Assembly (NCBI RefSeq): GCF_024495425.1
Contig: NZ_JANHJR010000002.1
Span: 310,001 to 374,000 of the forward strand
Origin: Haloarchaeobius litoreus
Lineage (GTDB): Archaea; Halobacteriota; Halobacteria; Halobacteriales; Natrialbaceae
Direction: 5' to 3'
DNA length: 64,000 bases
Made by a program: the position numbers and the translations under genes
The notes under the pieces: generated by a model
Database searches by the model: none
Told to the model about the DNA's origin: nothing
What the model saw: only the letters and a program-made list of their open reading frames with translations
Shown here: piece after piece, positions 42,461-52,028 of the stretch
How positions within the stretch are numbered: the first letter of the stretch is position 1
Layout of the letters: the number at the start of each line of letters is the position of its first letter

Positions 42461-43600
42461 CTACGACCGCGTACCCGATAGCCGAACGACGACGTGCTCC
42501 TCGCCGGTCGCCACCGTCTCGACCGACCGGAACCCCCCGAAGTGCCGGGAGAGGTCCAGGCTGCGGTGGTGGACGACGGTCGCACGGCCGTCCGACGCCA
42601 GCACGCGCTCCATGCCCGAGAACAGGTCCGCGAGCACGCCGTCGCCGGCGTGAGTCGGCGGGTTCGACAGGATTCGGTCGAACCGTCGGTCCGCGACACC
42701 CGAGACCGCGTCGGCGGTGACGACGGTCCCGTCGACGCCGTTCTCGGCCAGCGTCCGCTCGGCACAGGCAGCCGAAACCGCGTCGTCGTCGGTCAGCCAC
42801 AGCTCGGGGTCGGCGACGGAGCCGGCGTACGAACCGACCGGGCCGTACCCACAACAGAGGTCGAGGACGCGCTCGCCGTCTGCGACGGTGGCGGTCTCCA
42901 GCAGCAACCGGGTGCCGTGGTCGAGGTGCCCGGCGGAGAACGTGCCGGGGGCGGAGACGAGCGAGAGGTCGACGCCGTCGACCGTCGCGGTGAACTCGCG
43001 CGGCTCGACGAACGCGGGCGGGTCGACCGTCCCGGGTCGCGTCGCCGCGACGACGCGAGCGTCACCGTCGTGGACTGTCTCGACGTCGCCGGCGAGGTCG
43101 GCGAGGCAGTCCTCGTAGCGACCGAGACCGGTGCTCGTGCTGCCGGCGACGTAGAGGGTGCCGCCCGGGGCCAGCGTCGCGAGCGCGTTCGCTACTCGCT
43201 GCTTGCCGACCGCGACTGGCGTGTACGGTTTCGGGGCGTACGCGACGGTCTCGAACGTCCGGCCCGGGTCGGCTGGACGTGCGGTGGTCGACACCGTCGC
43301 CTCGACGCCGTTGTGGGCGACGTTGCGCTCGCAGCAGGCGGCGGCGCGGGCACTCGTCTCGGTCATCGTGACCGCGTCGGCGACACCGACGAGGACGCAG
43401 CCGACGACGCCGTAGTTCGCCTCGGGGACGAGCAGGGCACCCAGGTCCGCACCCCAGAGTGCCTCCAGCAGGGCGAGGGCTGTCGGTCGGAACGCGTCGG
43501 GAGCGCAGCACCCGTCGGCGGTGTGGAACTCGTAGCGCGTCGGACCGTCCTCGACACGGGAGCCGAGGGCGAGGTCAGGCTCGTGCCGGCTCACCGGCAT
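42461..43600 (-). CDS. RsmC/RlmG-like class I SAM methyltransferase
   Basis: A 379-aa protein with two Rossmann-like halves, as in 16S rRNA G1207 methyltransferase RsmC. The N-terminal half is degenerate. The C-terminal half carries SAM motif I VLDLCCGYGPVG (near 250), DDDAVSAACAERTLAENGV as motif II, and the methyl-acceptor motif SNPPTH (near 310) of N2-guanine/N6-adenine enzymes. Haloarchaeal homologues are usually called class I SAM-dependent methyltransferase; an rRNA or other RNA substrate is inference. It is probably a single-gene unit. Confidence 0.8.
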   Translation of the reverse strand: MPVSRHEPDLALGSRVEDGPTRYEFHTADGCCAPDAFRPTALALLEALWGADLGALLVPEANYGVVGCVLVGVADAVTMTETSARAAACCERNVAHNGVEATVSTTARPADPGRTFETVAYAPKPYTPVAVGKQRVANALATLAPGGTLYVAGSTSTGLGRYEDCLADLAGDVETVHDGDARVVAATRPGTVDPPAFVEPREFTATVDGVDLSLVSAPGTFSAGHLDHGTRLLLETATVADGERVLDLCCGYGPVGSYAGSVADPELWLTDDDAVSAACAERTLAENGVDGTVVTADAVSGVADRRFDRILSNPPTHAGDGVLADLFSGMERVLASDGRATVVHHRSLDLSRHFGGFRSVETVATGEEHVVVRLSGTRS

Positions 43601-43996
43601 CGAGTACCTCCCATCTCCGGTCCGGAGACGACGGTGACGGTGGTGGTGCGCGTGAGAAGCGGGCGGCGGTGCGACTGGCGGAACTGCGAACGGAACGTGT
43701 GTGTCTCGTGCATCGACGTGGGTCGTGACTCGGCTGCAATCGGCGGGCGGAACGTCCCACGCGCTCCGCTGGCGAGTTCGAGAACCGGAGAACGGTCCAC
43801 GCTACGCTGAGCGGGGCGCGCGAACCGGGGTGCCGATCAGCGTGACGCCGCGCCGGGTGCCGACCCCTCCGGTCGGTCCGTCGCGGTGCCCACAGCCGGC
43901 GAGCCGGCCGACCCTCGCGTTACGCGACGCGAGTCCGAGTCGACCGCGAGCACGTGTTCAATGCATCCAGCAGTCGGACCGCCGACAGGAAAAGCG
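43601..43996. other. Intergenic, nothing recognised
   Basis: A GC-rich 396-bp stretch. All frames here look like shadow frames without a start, SD or domain, and I see no TATA box, hairpin or RNA fold I can support. It may be degenerate coding sequence. Confidence 0.4.
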
Positions 43997-44842
43997 TTAC
44001 TCCCGACGTGCGACCAGATACGACTCCACACGGTCGGCCATCGCGCTCCGGACCGTGGCCTCGTCGGTGTCGACGGAGCCGTCGCGGAACGCCCGGACCT
44101 GCTCGCGGGCCAGCGCCTCGACGGCCCGCTCGAACAGCAGATCGAAGCCGAGTTCGTCCTCTGACACGCCGAGGCGGGCGACCACACTGTCGAGCCAGCG
44201 GTCCGTCGCGTGGCGTTCGACCAGCTCGTCCGGGGTCGTGACCGTGGTATCGGGTGCGCCGTCCCCACCCGTGACCGCGGGGTTCCGGAGCACGGCACGG
44301 TGCCCGGTCTTGTCCGCGAGCAACACACCGGCGACGGGGCCGTCCCGCCAGTTCGAGTCGGGGAACGCGTAGCCCTCCGGGTCGAAGTCGACCGCCCGCA
44401 CCTCCTTCGCGAGTGCGTTCACCGGTGCCAGTCCGAGCCCCTCGTAGATGCTCGCGACGGAGTCCGGTGGCAGGACGGAACCGTGGTCGGCGTCGTACAC
44501 CTCGGTGCCGAGGAACGACGGCGTCCGGACCCAGTCGTAGGCGACCCCGCTGCCGTCGACCGCGACGCCGACGAAGGTCACCGACGCCACGTCGTCGACC
44601 GAGGCGCGGAACGCCTCGCGGTCGAAGCGCTCGCGGACGTGCCGGACCGCGTGGGCGTACGGCAACGGCACGTCATCGGAGGCGAACTCGCTGTCGTCGT
44701 CGCCGAAGGCGAGCACGCCCGACGGCTGGAGCTGGAACCGGAGCGGGCTCCCGGTGACGTGCTCGCGGAGCCAGAGGTGGCCGCCGTCGAGGAGGGCGGC
44801 CGGGGCGTCGGCCAGTGGGGGTGTCGTCGGTGGCTCGTCCAT
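43997..44842 (-). CDS. Ligase-fold-like protein lacking the catalytic lysine
   Basis: ATG 44842 gives 281 aa. The layout resembles ATP-dependent RNA/DNA ligase cores. A motif-I-like strand (REHVTGSPLRFQLQPSGVLAF; the Lys of KxDG is absent), a motif-III-like FVGVAVDGSGVAYDW then SFLGTEVYDADHG, and a late motif-IV/V-like GPVAGVLLADKTGHRAVL can be matched by eye. If real, this would be a degenerate nucleotidyltransferase fold used for binding rather than ligation. An alternative is an unrelated haloarchaeal family. Function unknown. Confidence 0.45.
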   Translation of the reverse strand: MDEPPTTPPLADAPAALLDGGHLWLREHVTGSPLRFQLQPSGVLAFGDDDSEFASDDVPLPYAHAVRHVRERFDREAFRASVDDVASVTFVGVAVDGSGVAYDWVRTPSFLGTEVYDADHGSVLPPDSVASIYEGLGLAPVNALAKEVRAVDFDPEGYAFPDSNWRDGPVAGVLLADKTGHRAVLRNPAVTGGDGAPDTTVTTPDELVERHATDRWLDSVVARLGVSEDELGFDLLFERAVEALAREQVRAFRDGSVDTDEATVRSAMADRVESYLVARRE

Positions 44843-44991
44843 CGGTTCTATAGTCGAATGGCCACGTGATAAGCGATGCTCCCGTGCATGATAGTTCGAC
44901 GGCTGACCGGTGAGTGGCCCGTCCTTCACCACTGTCTGTCGGGCCGATACCCACCACTCTTATGAAGGGGTCGTGTCAATCAAAGAACGTA

Positions 44992-47991
44992 ATGGGATAC
45001 GATAGACGCAGCTTCCTGTCTGCGGTGGGGGCCGCACCGGTGTTCCTCTCGGTGGAGAACGTCCGAGGGACGCCCCGGGACCTGCGGTCGATATCGTACG
45101 GACAGACACGGACGGGAGAGATCGACGCGAGCGACCCCTCCGGCTACCGGGGGAACTACGAGCCGGTCACGTTCGAGGGCGAAGCCGGCGACGAGGTCAC
45201 CATCACGATGACCAGCGACGACGACCCGTACCTCGTCCTGCTCGACCCCAACGGGGACCAGGTCGCGCGCAACGACGACGACTGGGACCTCGGAGACTTC
45301 GACTCGCGCATCGAGGAACACGAACTCGGGATGTCGGGCGAGTACACCATCGTGGCCACCAGCTTCGACTACGACGCGCGGTTTAGCTACGAACTGACGC
45401 TGGAGCGGGTCGGGCAGGGTGGCGGTGGCGGGAGCGACCTGCGGTCGATCTCGTACGGACAGACCCTGTCCGGGGAGATCGACGAAAGCGACCCCGACGG
45501 CTACCGAGGGCACTACGAGCCGGTGACGTTCGAGGGCGACGCCGGTGACGTCGTGACCATCACGATGACCAGCGGGGACGACCCGTACCTGCAACTGCTG
45601 GACCCGAACGGAACCCGGGTCGCACACAACGACGACCACCGCGACCTCGATGACTGGAACGCCCGCATCGAGCGGTACGAGCTCCGCGAGAGCGGCGAGT
45701 ACACCATCGTCGCGACGAGCTTCAGCTCGTACGACACGTTCCCGTACGAGCTGTCGCTGGAGCGCGTCGAGACCGGTGGTGGCGGCGGTTCCGGGACCGA
45801 CCTCCGTTCCATCGCATACGGACAGACCCGGAGCGGCGAGATCGACTGGGACGACCCGACGGGCTACCGGGGGAACTACGAGCCGGTCACGTTCGAGGGC
45901 GAGGCCGGCGACGAGGTCACCATCACGATGACCTCCGACGGCGACCCGTACCTGCAGCTGCTGGACCCAAGCGGCGACCTGGTCGCGGAGAACGACGACG
46001 ACTGGGACCTCGGTGACTACGACTCGCGCATCGAGGGCCACGAGCTCGCGGCGTCTGGCGAGTACACCATCGTCGCCACCAGCTTCGACTCGGATGCATC
46101 GTTGACCTACGAGCTGTCGCTGGAGCGCGTCGAGACCGGTGGTGGCGGCGGTGGCGGCGGTGGGAGCGACCTGCGGTCGATCTCGTACGGACAGACCCTG
46201 TCCGGGGAGATCGACGACGGCGACCCGACGGGCTACCGGGGCGACTACGAGCCGGTCACGTTCGAGGGTGACGCTGGCGACGTCGTGACCATCACGATGA
46301 CCAGCGACGACGACCCGTACCTGCAGCTGCTGGACCCAAGCGGCGACCTGGTCGCGGAGAACGACGACGACTGGGACCTCGGAGACTTCGACTCGCGCAT
46401 CGAGGACCAAGAGCTCGCGGAGTCTGGCGAGTACACCATCGTCGCGACGAGCTACTCCGACGACGCCACGTTCGAGTACGAGTTGACGCTGGAGCGTGTC
46501 GAACGGGGCGGCAGTGGCGGTGGCGGCGGTGGGAGCGGCCTCCGGTCCATCGCCTACGGCCAGACCCGAACGGGCCGGATCGACGACGGCGACCCGACGG
46601 GCTACCGGGGACACTACGAGCCGGTGACGTTCGAGGGGTCGGCGGGCGACGTCGTGACCATCACGATGACCAGCGACGACGACCCCTACCTCATCCTCGT
46701 GGACCCCAACGGGGAGCAGGTCGCCTACAACGACGACGACTGGGACCTCGGTGACTACGACTCGCGCATCGAGCGATACGAGCTCGAGACGTCGGGCGAG
46801 TACACCATCGTCGCCACCAGCTTCTCCGACCGGGACACGTTCGAGTACGAGCTGTCGCTGGAACGGATAGCGGTGGGTGATGGCGGGGGCGACACCGGTG
46901 GAACGACCGGCGAAACCCACCAGCTCGACATTCGGCACCCGGTCGCCGACCGTGGGGTCAGTATGGTCGACGTCCGTGTCTACCACGTCTCCGCCGACCC
47001 GGGATACAGCGGTTCTGACTCTGTCTCCGCCTCGAACGTCGAACTGATCACCCGGACCACGACGGACGATTCCGGGGCGGCCGAGTTCGACGGAGACGCT
47101 GGCGGCGAATCGATCGCCCGTGACGAACTCGACGAGTACCGTTCGGCGTACGACGGTGCGATTCTGGTGACCGCAGTCGCGGACGATACGGGGTTCCTCA
47201 CGCCCGGGACCTGGTTCACGTCCTTCCTGATGGAGCCAGCGACGTTCTTCTCGCAGGAGACCGTGGGACGTGCCTACCGTCTCTCCGACGAGATGCTGTT
47301 ACCGGCCCGGACGACGGCTGACATGCAGGGCGCGGTGAGCATCTGGCGGACGGTCACTGCGGACGGTTCCTCCCGCCTTCGAACCGAAATCGCACGGTCT
47401 GACGAACCCCAGTTCGGTGCTGGGGCGGCGACCGTCGGTGCCGGGACGATGTCGATCGAGGTCCCGGAGTCGGTCTACGTCGACTACGACGACAGGCGGA
47501 CGCTGACACCGACCGGCGACGATGTTCGGTACGACATCGCATCGTTCGCGGCTGCGGGGACACCCGACATCCCGATGTTCGCAGGATTCGGGGTGGACGA
47601 GTACGATGCGGTCACCAACGCTCAGGTCGAGGCCAACCGTGAGAACTCCGAGACGCTCGAGATGATATTCGGCAACATCCCGGTCACTGGCTTCTTCGTC
47701 AGTGCCTACGGTATCGCCGACTTCCTGTCGGGCGAGGAAGAGATCGTCGCGTCCCTGGGAGATGCTGACGACCTCGGGCAGAACTCACACGATACCGTGA
47801 CGAGTGTGACGTGGAACACGCTTCCGTTCACGGTCGCGTTCGACGTACCCGTCGAGTTCGAGAGTGAGGATACTACCCCCCAGGAGTTCGGGTTCCATGG
47901 GCTCTGGAACCGTGGCCCGATGACGGGTGGAAAGAACAGCTTCGACTTCAGATTCGGCCTCGGTCCGGTGACCGAAGACCGGGACATCTGA
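44992..47991 (+). CDS. Tat-exported surface protein with five PPC repeats
   Basis: ATG 44992 (YDRRSFLSAVGAAPVFLSV, Tat-like signal) gives 999 aa. Residues about 30-625 are five tandem bacterial pre-peptidase C-terminal (PPC) beta-sandwich domains, separated by Gly-rich linkers. Each begins LRSISYGQT or LRSIAYGQT and contains YRG.YEPVTFEG, VTITMTS.DDPYL.LLDP, GEYTIVATSF and YELSLERV. PPC units occur in secreted proteases and adhesins. The last 360 residues form a beta-rich domain I do not recognise (from about 640, HQLDIRHPVADRGVSMVDV), without a catalytic motif. Probably an extracellular carbohydrate- or protein-binding protein. Confidence 0.85.
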   Translation: MGYDRRSFLSAVGAAPVFLSVENVRGTPRDLRSISYGQTRTGEIDASDPSGYRGNYEPVTFEGEAGDEVTITMTSDDDPYLVLLDPNGDQVARNDDDWDLGDFDSRIEEHELGMSGEYTIVATSFDYDARFSYELTLERVGQGGGGGSDLRSISYGQTLSGEIDESDPDGYRGHYEPVTFEGDAGDVVTITMTSGDDPYLQLLDPNGTRVAHNDDHRDLDDWNARIERYELRESGEYTIVATSFSSYDTFPYELSLERVETGGGGGSGTDLRSIAYGQTRSGEIDWDDPTGYRGNYEPVTFEGEAGDEVTITMTSDGDPYLQLLDPSGDLVAENDDDWDLGDYDSRIEGHELAASGEYTIVATSFDSDASLTYELSLERVETGGGGGGGGGSDLRSISYGQTLSGEIDDGDPTGYRGDYEPVTFEGDAGDVVTITMTSDDDPYLQLLDPSGDLVAENDDDWDLGDFDSRIEDQELAESGEYTIVATSYSDDATFEYELTLERVERGGSGGGGGGSGLRSIAYGQTRTGRIDDGDPTGYRGHYEPVTFEGSAGDVVTITMTSDDDPYLILVDPNGEQVAYNDDDWDLGDYDSRIERYELETSGEYTIVATSFSDRDTFEYELSLERIAVGDGGGDTGGTTGETHQLDIRHPVADRGVSMVDVRVYHVSADPGYSGSDSVSASNVELITRTTTDDSGAAEFDGDAGGESIARDELDEYRSAYDGAILVTAVADDTGFLTPGTWFTSFLMEPATFFSQETVGRAYRLSDEMLLPARTTADMQGAVSIWRTVTADGSSRLRTEIARSDEPQFGAGAATVGAGTMSIEVPESVYVDYDDRRTLTPTGDDVRYDIASFAAAGTPDIPMFAGFGVDEYDAVTNAQVEANRENSETLEMIFGNIPVTGFFVSAYGIADFLSGEEEIVASLGDADDLGQNSHDTVTSVTWNTLPFTVAFDVPVEFESEDTTPQEFGFHGLWNRGPMTGGKNSFDFRFGLGPVTEDRDI
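45079..46868 (+). repeat. Five tandem ~330-bp PPC repeats
   Basis: Units at 45079-45410, 45436-45770, 45799-46130, 46168-46500 and 46537-46868. Copies 3 and 4 share 72 identical bases (45942-46013 with 46311-46382), while other parts differ more. This suggests recent conversion or slippage between those two. Confidence 0.85.
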
Positions 47992-48276
47992 GCCGTCGCG
48001 GGACCGTTCGAACACCATCCTCGGGCTACTGCTGCGTGCCTACTTCTTCGGAGGGTTGGATGAGGACTCAGCAGCCGTCGGAGCGAGGTCGAGCAGAGCG
48101 GGTTGTGCCTCTGATAGTGACGGTGTTGGATGCAGCGGTTCCTGATTGACGGCCCGTAGGTGTGCGGGCGAGGCAGGCCCTGGTTGCTACGTCCGAGAGC
48201 GTCGCACACCGAGATATTAACAAAGATGGAACATTAGAACACAATTCTTATTAACTCTAGTTCTAATCTTAGCAAT
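47992..48276. other. Intergenic with metal-importer promoter
   Basis: The first 200 bp are GC-rich and hold nothing I can support. The last 60 bp are AT-rich, with the dyad described separately and a TATA-like ttattaa (48248-48254) 23-29 nt before ATG 48277. Confidence 0.5.
48233..48267 (+). promoter_or_regulatory. Dyad flanking the metal-importer promoter
   Basis: ATTAGAAC (48233-48240) and GTTCTAAT (48260-48267) are perfect 8-bp inverted arms bracketing the TATA-like region, about 10 nt before ATG 48277. The placement suggests a metalloregulator binding both sides; which one is unknown. Confidence 0.5.
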
Positions 48277-49389
48277 ATGCGAGAACTCACTCGACGGCGA
48301 GTGCTGGCGGCAGGAACCGGTCTGGCGGGGCTCAGCGCCGTCGCTGGCTGTCTCGGCGGTCTGAACACGGGCGACGAGACGGAGACGAGTGGCGTGCAGT
48401 CCTCGTTCTTCGTCTTCGGCGCGGTCGCGGCCGCGGTCGCCGGCGACGCCACGGACGCCTCCGTCCTCGTCCCGGTCGGCCAGCACGGTCACGGCTGGGA
48501 GCCCGGCCCCCGCGTCCGGGAGTCCATCCGCGACGCGTCGCTGCTGGTCCACGGAATGTCGGGGTTCCAGCCCTGGGTCGACGACATCACGACCGACCTG
48601 GCGGCCGACGACGCCGCGGTCGAGACGGTCGACGCGAGCGCGGACGTCGACCTGCTGCCGCTCGGCGGGGACCACGACGATGGCGACCACGAGACGGAGC
48701 ACGGGAGCGAACACCACGACGAGCACACCGCCACCGACCACCACGAGGGGGACCACAGCACCGAGCATACCGGAACCGAACACCACCATGAGGAAGACGA
48801 CGCCACCGAACATCACGACGACGAAGGGCACCACGACGGCCACGACCACGGCGGCGAGTCCGACCCGCACTTCTGGCTCGACCCGCTCCGGGTCCGGACG
48901 GCCGTCGAGACGGTCCGCGAGCGGCTCGTCGCGACCGACCCGGCGAACGCCGACGTCTACGACGCGAACGCGACGGCGTACCGGGAGCGGCTCGACTCGC
49001 TCCACGCGGACCTCGAATCCACCGTCGCCGACGCGTCGAAGGGGACGCTCCTCGTCGCCGGCCACGACGCGTTCCAGTACCTCGGCGACAGGTACGGCGT
49101 CGAGGTCGAGGCGCTCACCGGGATGTCGCCCGACTCCCAGCCGACGGCCCGGGACATCGAGCGGGCACAGGAGGTCATCGAACACCACGACCTGCAGTAC
49201 ATCTGTGCGGACCCGCTGGAGTCCCAGCGCGCCGCCGAGCAGCTCGTCGCGGAGACGGACGCGACCGAGGTCCTGCCGCTGACCGCGCTCCCCGGCCTGC
49301 ACGACGACTGGGCCGACCGGGACTGGGGCTACGTCGACGTCGTCGAGAACGTGAACCGCCCGACGCTCGAACGGGCGCTGGAGGCCTGA
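48277..49389 (+). CDS. Zn/Mn-type ABC transporter substrate-binding lipoprotein
   Basis: A 370-aa cluster-9 (ZnuA/TroA-like) protein. It has a Tat-type lipoprotein signal (RELTRRRVLAAGTGLAGLS, lipobox VAGC near 24) and first metal site GQHGHGWEP. A long His/Asp/Glu-rich loop runs at about 133-195 with HHDEHTATDHHEGDH-type clusters, typical for Zn sensors/shuttles. SDPHFWLDP, VAGHDAFQYLGDRYG and a C-terminal DPLESQRAAEQ follow. The His-rich loop suggests zinc rather than manganese. It leads an operon with ATPase and permease, and a dyad flanks its promoter. Confidence 0.9.
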   Translation: MRELTRRRVLAAGTGLAGLSAVAGCLGGLNTGDETETSGVQSSFFVFGAVAAAVAGDATDASVLVPVGQHGHGWEPGPRVRESIRDASLLVHGMSGFQPWVDDITTDLAADDAAVETVDASADVDLLPLGGDHDDGDHETEHGSEHHDEHTATDHHEGDHSTEHTGTEHHHEEDDATEHHDDEGHHDGHDHGGESDPHFWLDPLRVRTAVETVRERLVATDPANADVYDANATAYRERLDSLHADLESTVADASKGTLLVAGHDAFQYLGDRYGVEVEALTGMSPDSQPTARDIERAQEVIEHHDLQYICADPLESQRAAEQLVAETDATEVLPLTALPGLHDDWADRDWGYVDVVENVNRPTLERALEA

Positions 49390-50129
49390 TGGCGGTCGTC
49401 GAGGCCCGCGACGTCACGTTCGGCTACGGCGACACGCCCGTCGTCGAGGACGTCTCGCTCACCGTCGAGTCGGGGGCCTTCCTCGGACTGGTCGGCCCGA
49501 ACGGCTCCGGGAAGACGACGCTGCTCGAACTGCTCGTCGGGCTGCGCCGACCCGACTCGGGCAGCGTCTCGCTGTTCGGCGAGCCGGCTCACTCGTTCGC
49601 CGACGGCGAGCGCGTCGGCTACGTCGCACAGGACGCGACCCACGCGGGCGGCCGGATGCCGGTGACGGTGCGAGAAGCGGTCCGGATGGGCCGGTACCCA
49701 CACCGTCCGTTCGGCCGGTTCTCGGACGACGACAGGCGGGCCATCGAGTCAGCGCTCGACCGTGTCGGGATCCGCGACCTCGTCGGCCGTCGTGTCGACC
49801 GGCTCTCTGGCGGGCAGCGCCAGCGCGTCGCCATCGCACGCACCCTCGCGAGCGAGGCGGACCTGCTCGCGCTCGACGAGCCGACGGTCGGCGTCGACGC
49901 CGAGTCGCGCGAGGCGTTCTACGACCTGCTGGCCGAGCTGAACGCGTTCGGGCTGACGGTCGTCCTCGTCGAGCACGACATCGGCGTCGTGACGACCCAC
50001 GCGAGCGAGATTGCCTGTCTCAACCGCGAGCTGTTCTTCCACGGCGACCCGGACACGTTCGTCGAGACGGACGCACTCGCGGACGCCTACGGCGGCGACC
50101 AGCACGTGCTCGCGCACGACCACTCATGA
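49389..50129 (+). CDS. Zn/Mn-type ABC transporter ATPase
   Basis: A 246-aa ZnuC/TroB-like ATPase. Walker A GPNGSGKTT near 38, signature LSGGQRQRVAIAR near 137, Walker B LLALDEPTVGVDAESR, switch-His VEHDIG. The ATG shares a base with the upstream TGA (TGATG), and the stop overlaps the permease start. It energises metal import. Confidence 0.9.
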   Translation: MAVVEARDVTFGYGDTPVVEDVSLTVESGAFLGLVGPNGSGKTTLLELLVGLRRPDSGSVSLFGEPAHSFADGERVGYVAQDATHAGGRMPVTVREAVRMGRYPHRPFGRFSDDDRRAIESALDRVGIRDLVGRRVDRLSGGQRQRVAIARTLASEADLLALDEPTVGVDAESREAFYDLLAELNAFGLTVVLVEHDIGVVTTHASEIACLNRELFFHGDPDTFVETDALADAYGGDQHVLAHDHS

Positions 50130-51139
50130 CCGGAGCATCGATGCCCGTTGCCGGGCCGCCGCTCCTGCTGGGCGGGCTGCTCGACTGGTTCCTCGACGAT
50201 GTCTGGGGACCCGTCCTCGACGCGGTCGCTGGACTCACCGGCGTCGAGATGCTCGGCTACCCGTTCATGCAGCGGGCGTACCTCGCGGCGGTCTGCATCG
50301 CCGTCATCGGCCCCCTCGTCGGGAGCTTCCTGGTCCACCGGGAAATGGCGATGATCGGCGACACGCTCGCACACTCGGCGTTCGCGGGCGTCGCCGTCGG
50401 CCTGTTCGTGAACGCGACGTTCGCCCTGTCGGTGCCGCCGCTGCTGACCGCGCTGGTGGTCGCCGTCGTCGCGGCGGTGGTCGTCCAGCTGCTCGTCGAC
50501 CGCGTCGGCACCTACACCGACACCTCGATGGCGGTCGTGCTGACCGGTGCGTTCGCACTCGGCAGCGTGCTGGTGACGGCGACGGACGGCGGCATCGCCG
50601 TCGGCATCAACGCCTACCTGTTCGGCTCGCTGGCGACGGTGACGCGCGACAGCGTCGGTATCCTGCTCGCGATGACGCTGCTGGTGAGCGCGATCGTCGC
50701 CGTCGCCTACCGGCCGCTGCTCTACGCCACCTTCGACGAGGTCGGGGCCCGTGCGGCGGGCCTCCACGTCGGTCGGTACAACCTCCTGCTCGTCGTCCTG
50801 ACGGCGGTCGTCGTCGTCGCCGCGATGCAGATCATGGGCGTGATACTGGTCGCCGCGATGCTCGTGATTCCGGTCGCGACCGCGGGTTCGATGCGCGGGT
50901 TCCGGCGGAGCGTCGGCGCAGCCATCCTCGTCGGACTGGTCGCCACCGTCACCGGCGCGACGCTCTCGTACGTCTACGACGTGGCGGCCGGGGGCTCCAT
51001 CGTGCTCGTCGCCATCGCCGTCTACGCGGCGGTCGGTGCTGGCCGGGCGCTCCGGTCGGCGGTCGTCGTTCCCTCGCTGTCGGCGGGAGCAGGCGACGGC
51101 GGAGCGGTCGAGGCCGACGGTGGCGACGAGCGGGACTGA
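50126..51139 (+). CDS. Zn/Mn-type ABC transporter permease
   Basis: A 337-aa ABC-3 (ZnuB/TroC-like) permease with about eight TM helices. Signatures are AVIGPLVGSFLVHREMAMIGDTLAHSAFAGVAVG near the start and MQIMGVILVAAMLVIPVATAG. The C-terminus is a hydrophilic tail (residues 315-337). The ATG overlaps the ATPase stop by 4 nt, completing the importer operon. Confidence 0.9.
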   Translation: MTGASMPVAGPPLLLGGLLDWFLDDVWGPVLDAVAGLTGVEMLGYPFMQRAYLAAVCIAVIGPLVGSFLVHREMAMIGDTLAHSAFAGVAVGLFVNATFALSVPPLLTALVVAVVAAVVVQLLVDRVGTYTDTSMAVVLTGAFALGSVLVTATDGGIAVGINAYLFGSLATVTRDSVGILLAMTLLVSAIVAVAYRPLLYATFDEVGARAAGLHVGRYNLLLVVLTAVVVVAAMQIMGVILVAAMLVIPVATAGSMRGFRRSVGAAILVGLVATVTGATLSYVYDVAAGGSIVLVAIAVYAAVGAGRALRSAVVVPSLSAGAGDGGAVEADGGDERD

Positions 51140-51188
51140 GCGCGGGCTCACCACGCGGTCGTTCGAAAAGCGAAGCGACGACTGTGAA

Positions 51189-51851
51189 CTACTGTTCCGG
51201 CCCGACTTCCTCGTAGGGCTGGACGATGACCCAGCCGCCGGGCTGGCCGAAGTCGAGCTGGAACGTCTCGCCGGAGGTCTTCCCAATGAACGACTTGAGG
51301 TTCATGTCACGGTGCGAGCCGGGCGAGACGTTCCCGCTCCAGGCGACGGTCGCCTGCGGGTCCGTCCGCACCGGCGTCTCCAGCACGAGCGGGTCGCCGT
51401 GGGTGGTGATGGCGACGAAGCCGGGGCCCTTGAGGAAGACGTTGAACATCCCGCCGGCGCTCGCGCCGCTGATGCTGCTGATGGTCTTGATGTCCCATTC
51501 GACGCGGTCCTCGAACGCGAGCACGTCGTTGCCGTTGACGCTGATCTCCTCGCCGGGGTCGAGTTCGATGACCTGGACGTTCTTGCCCTCGTCGGCGAGG
51601 AAGAGCTGGCCGTTCCCGCTGGCTTTCATCATCGTCGAGCCCTCGCCCGTCGCCTTCTTCTTGAGCATGCCCGTCAGGCCACCGCTCGATTTCTGTTCGA
51701 ACGAGATGTCGCCCTCGTAGGCGATCATCGAGCCCGCCTTCGCCATGACCGAGCCGTTCACGTTCACGTCGAGCAGCTTCGAGTTCTCCAGCTGGAAGAC
51801 GTCTCCCCCTTCCTTCGGTGCGTTCCGTGTCTTGAATTCGTCGAGGTCCAT
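51189..51851 (-). CDS. AIM24-family protein
   Basis: A 220-aa protein with the single-domain AIM24 beta-helix layout: early SKLLDVNVNGSVMAKAGSMIAYEGDI, middle LDPGEEISVNGNDVLAFEDRVEWDIK and late FVAITTHGDPLVLETPVRTDPQATVAW. Relatives include mitochondrial AIM24 and bacterial homologues of unknown role. It is convergent to the importer operon, and its promoter carries the dyad at 51900-51916. Confidence 0.85.
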   Translation of the reverse strand: MDLDEFKTRNAPKEGGDVFQLENSKLLDVNVNGSVMAKAGSMIAYEGDISFEQKSSGGLTGMLKKKATGEGSTMMKASGNGQLFLADEGKNVQVIELDPGEEISVNGNDVLAFEDRVEWDIKTISSISGASAGGMFNVFLKGPGFVAITTHGDPLVLETPVRTDPQATVAWSGNVSPGSHRDMNLKSFIGKTSGETFQLDFGQPGGWVIVQPYEEVGPEQ

Positions 51852-51899
51852 TGAGAGTCACCGAGACGCGTGTGGACGCATCTCCCCAGTATATACATA

Positions 51900-51916
51900 G
51901 TTCATGTTATATGAAC
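51900..51916 (-). promoter_or_regulatory. Dyad upstream of the AIM24 promoter
   Basis: GTTCAT-gttat-ATGAAC with 6-bp arms lies next to TATA-like atatacat, 49-65 nt upstream of the AIM24 start. This is a possible activator or repressor site upstream of TBP/TFB. Confidence 0.4.
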
Positions 51917-52028
51917 CTCTTGTTTGTGCCGTGGGGGCCAGATGAAGCGACGAGAGAACCACTGAGGCGGCCTCTGTGTGGACGGAAGTGCTGAACAGCG
52001 ATATGAAGGTGAGACGGATATTCGTCGG

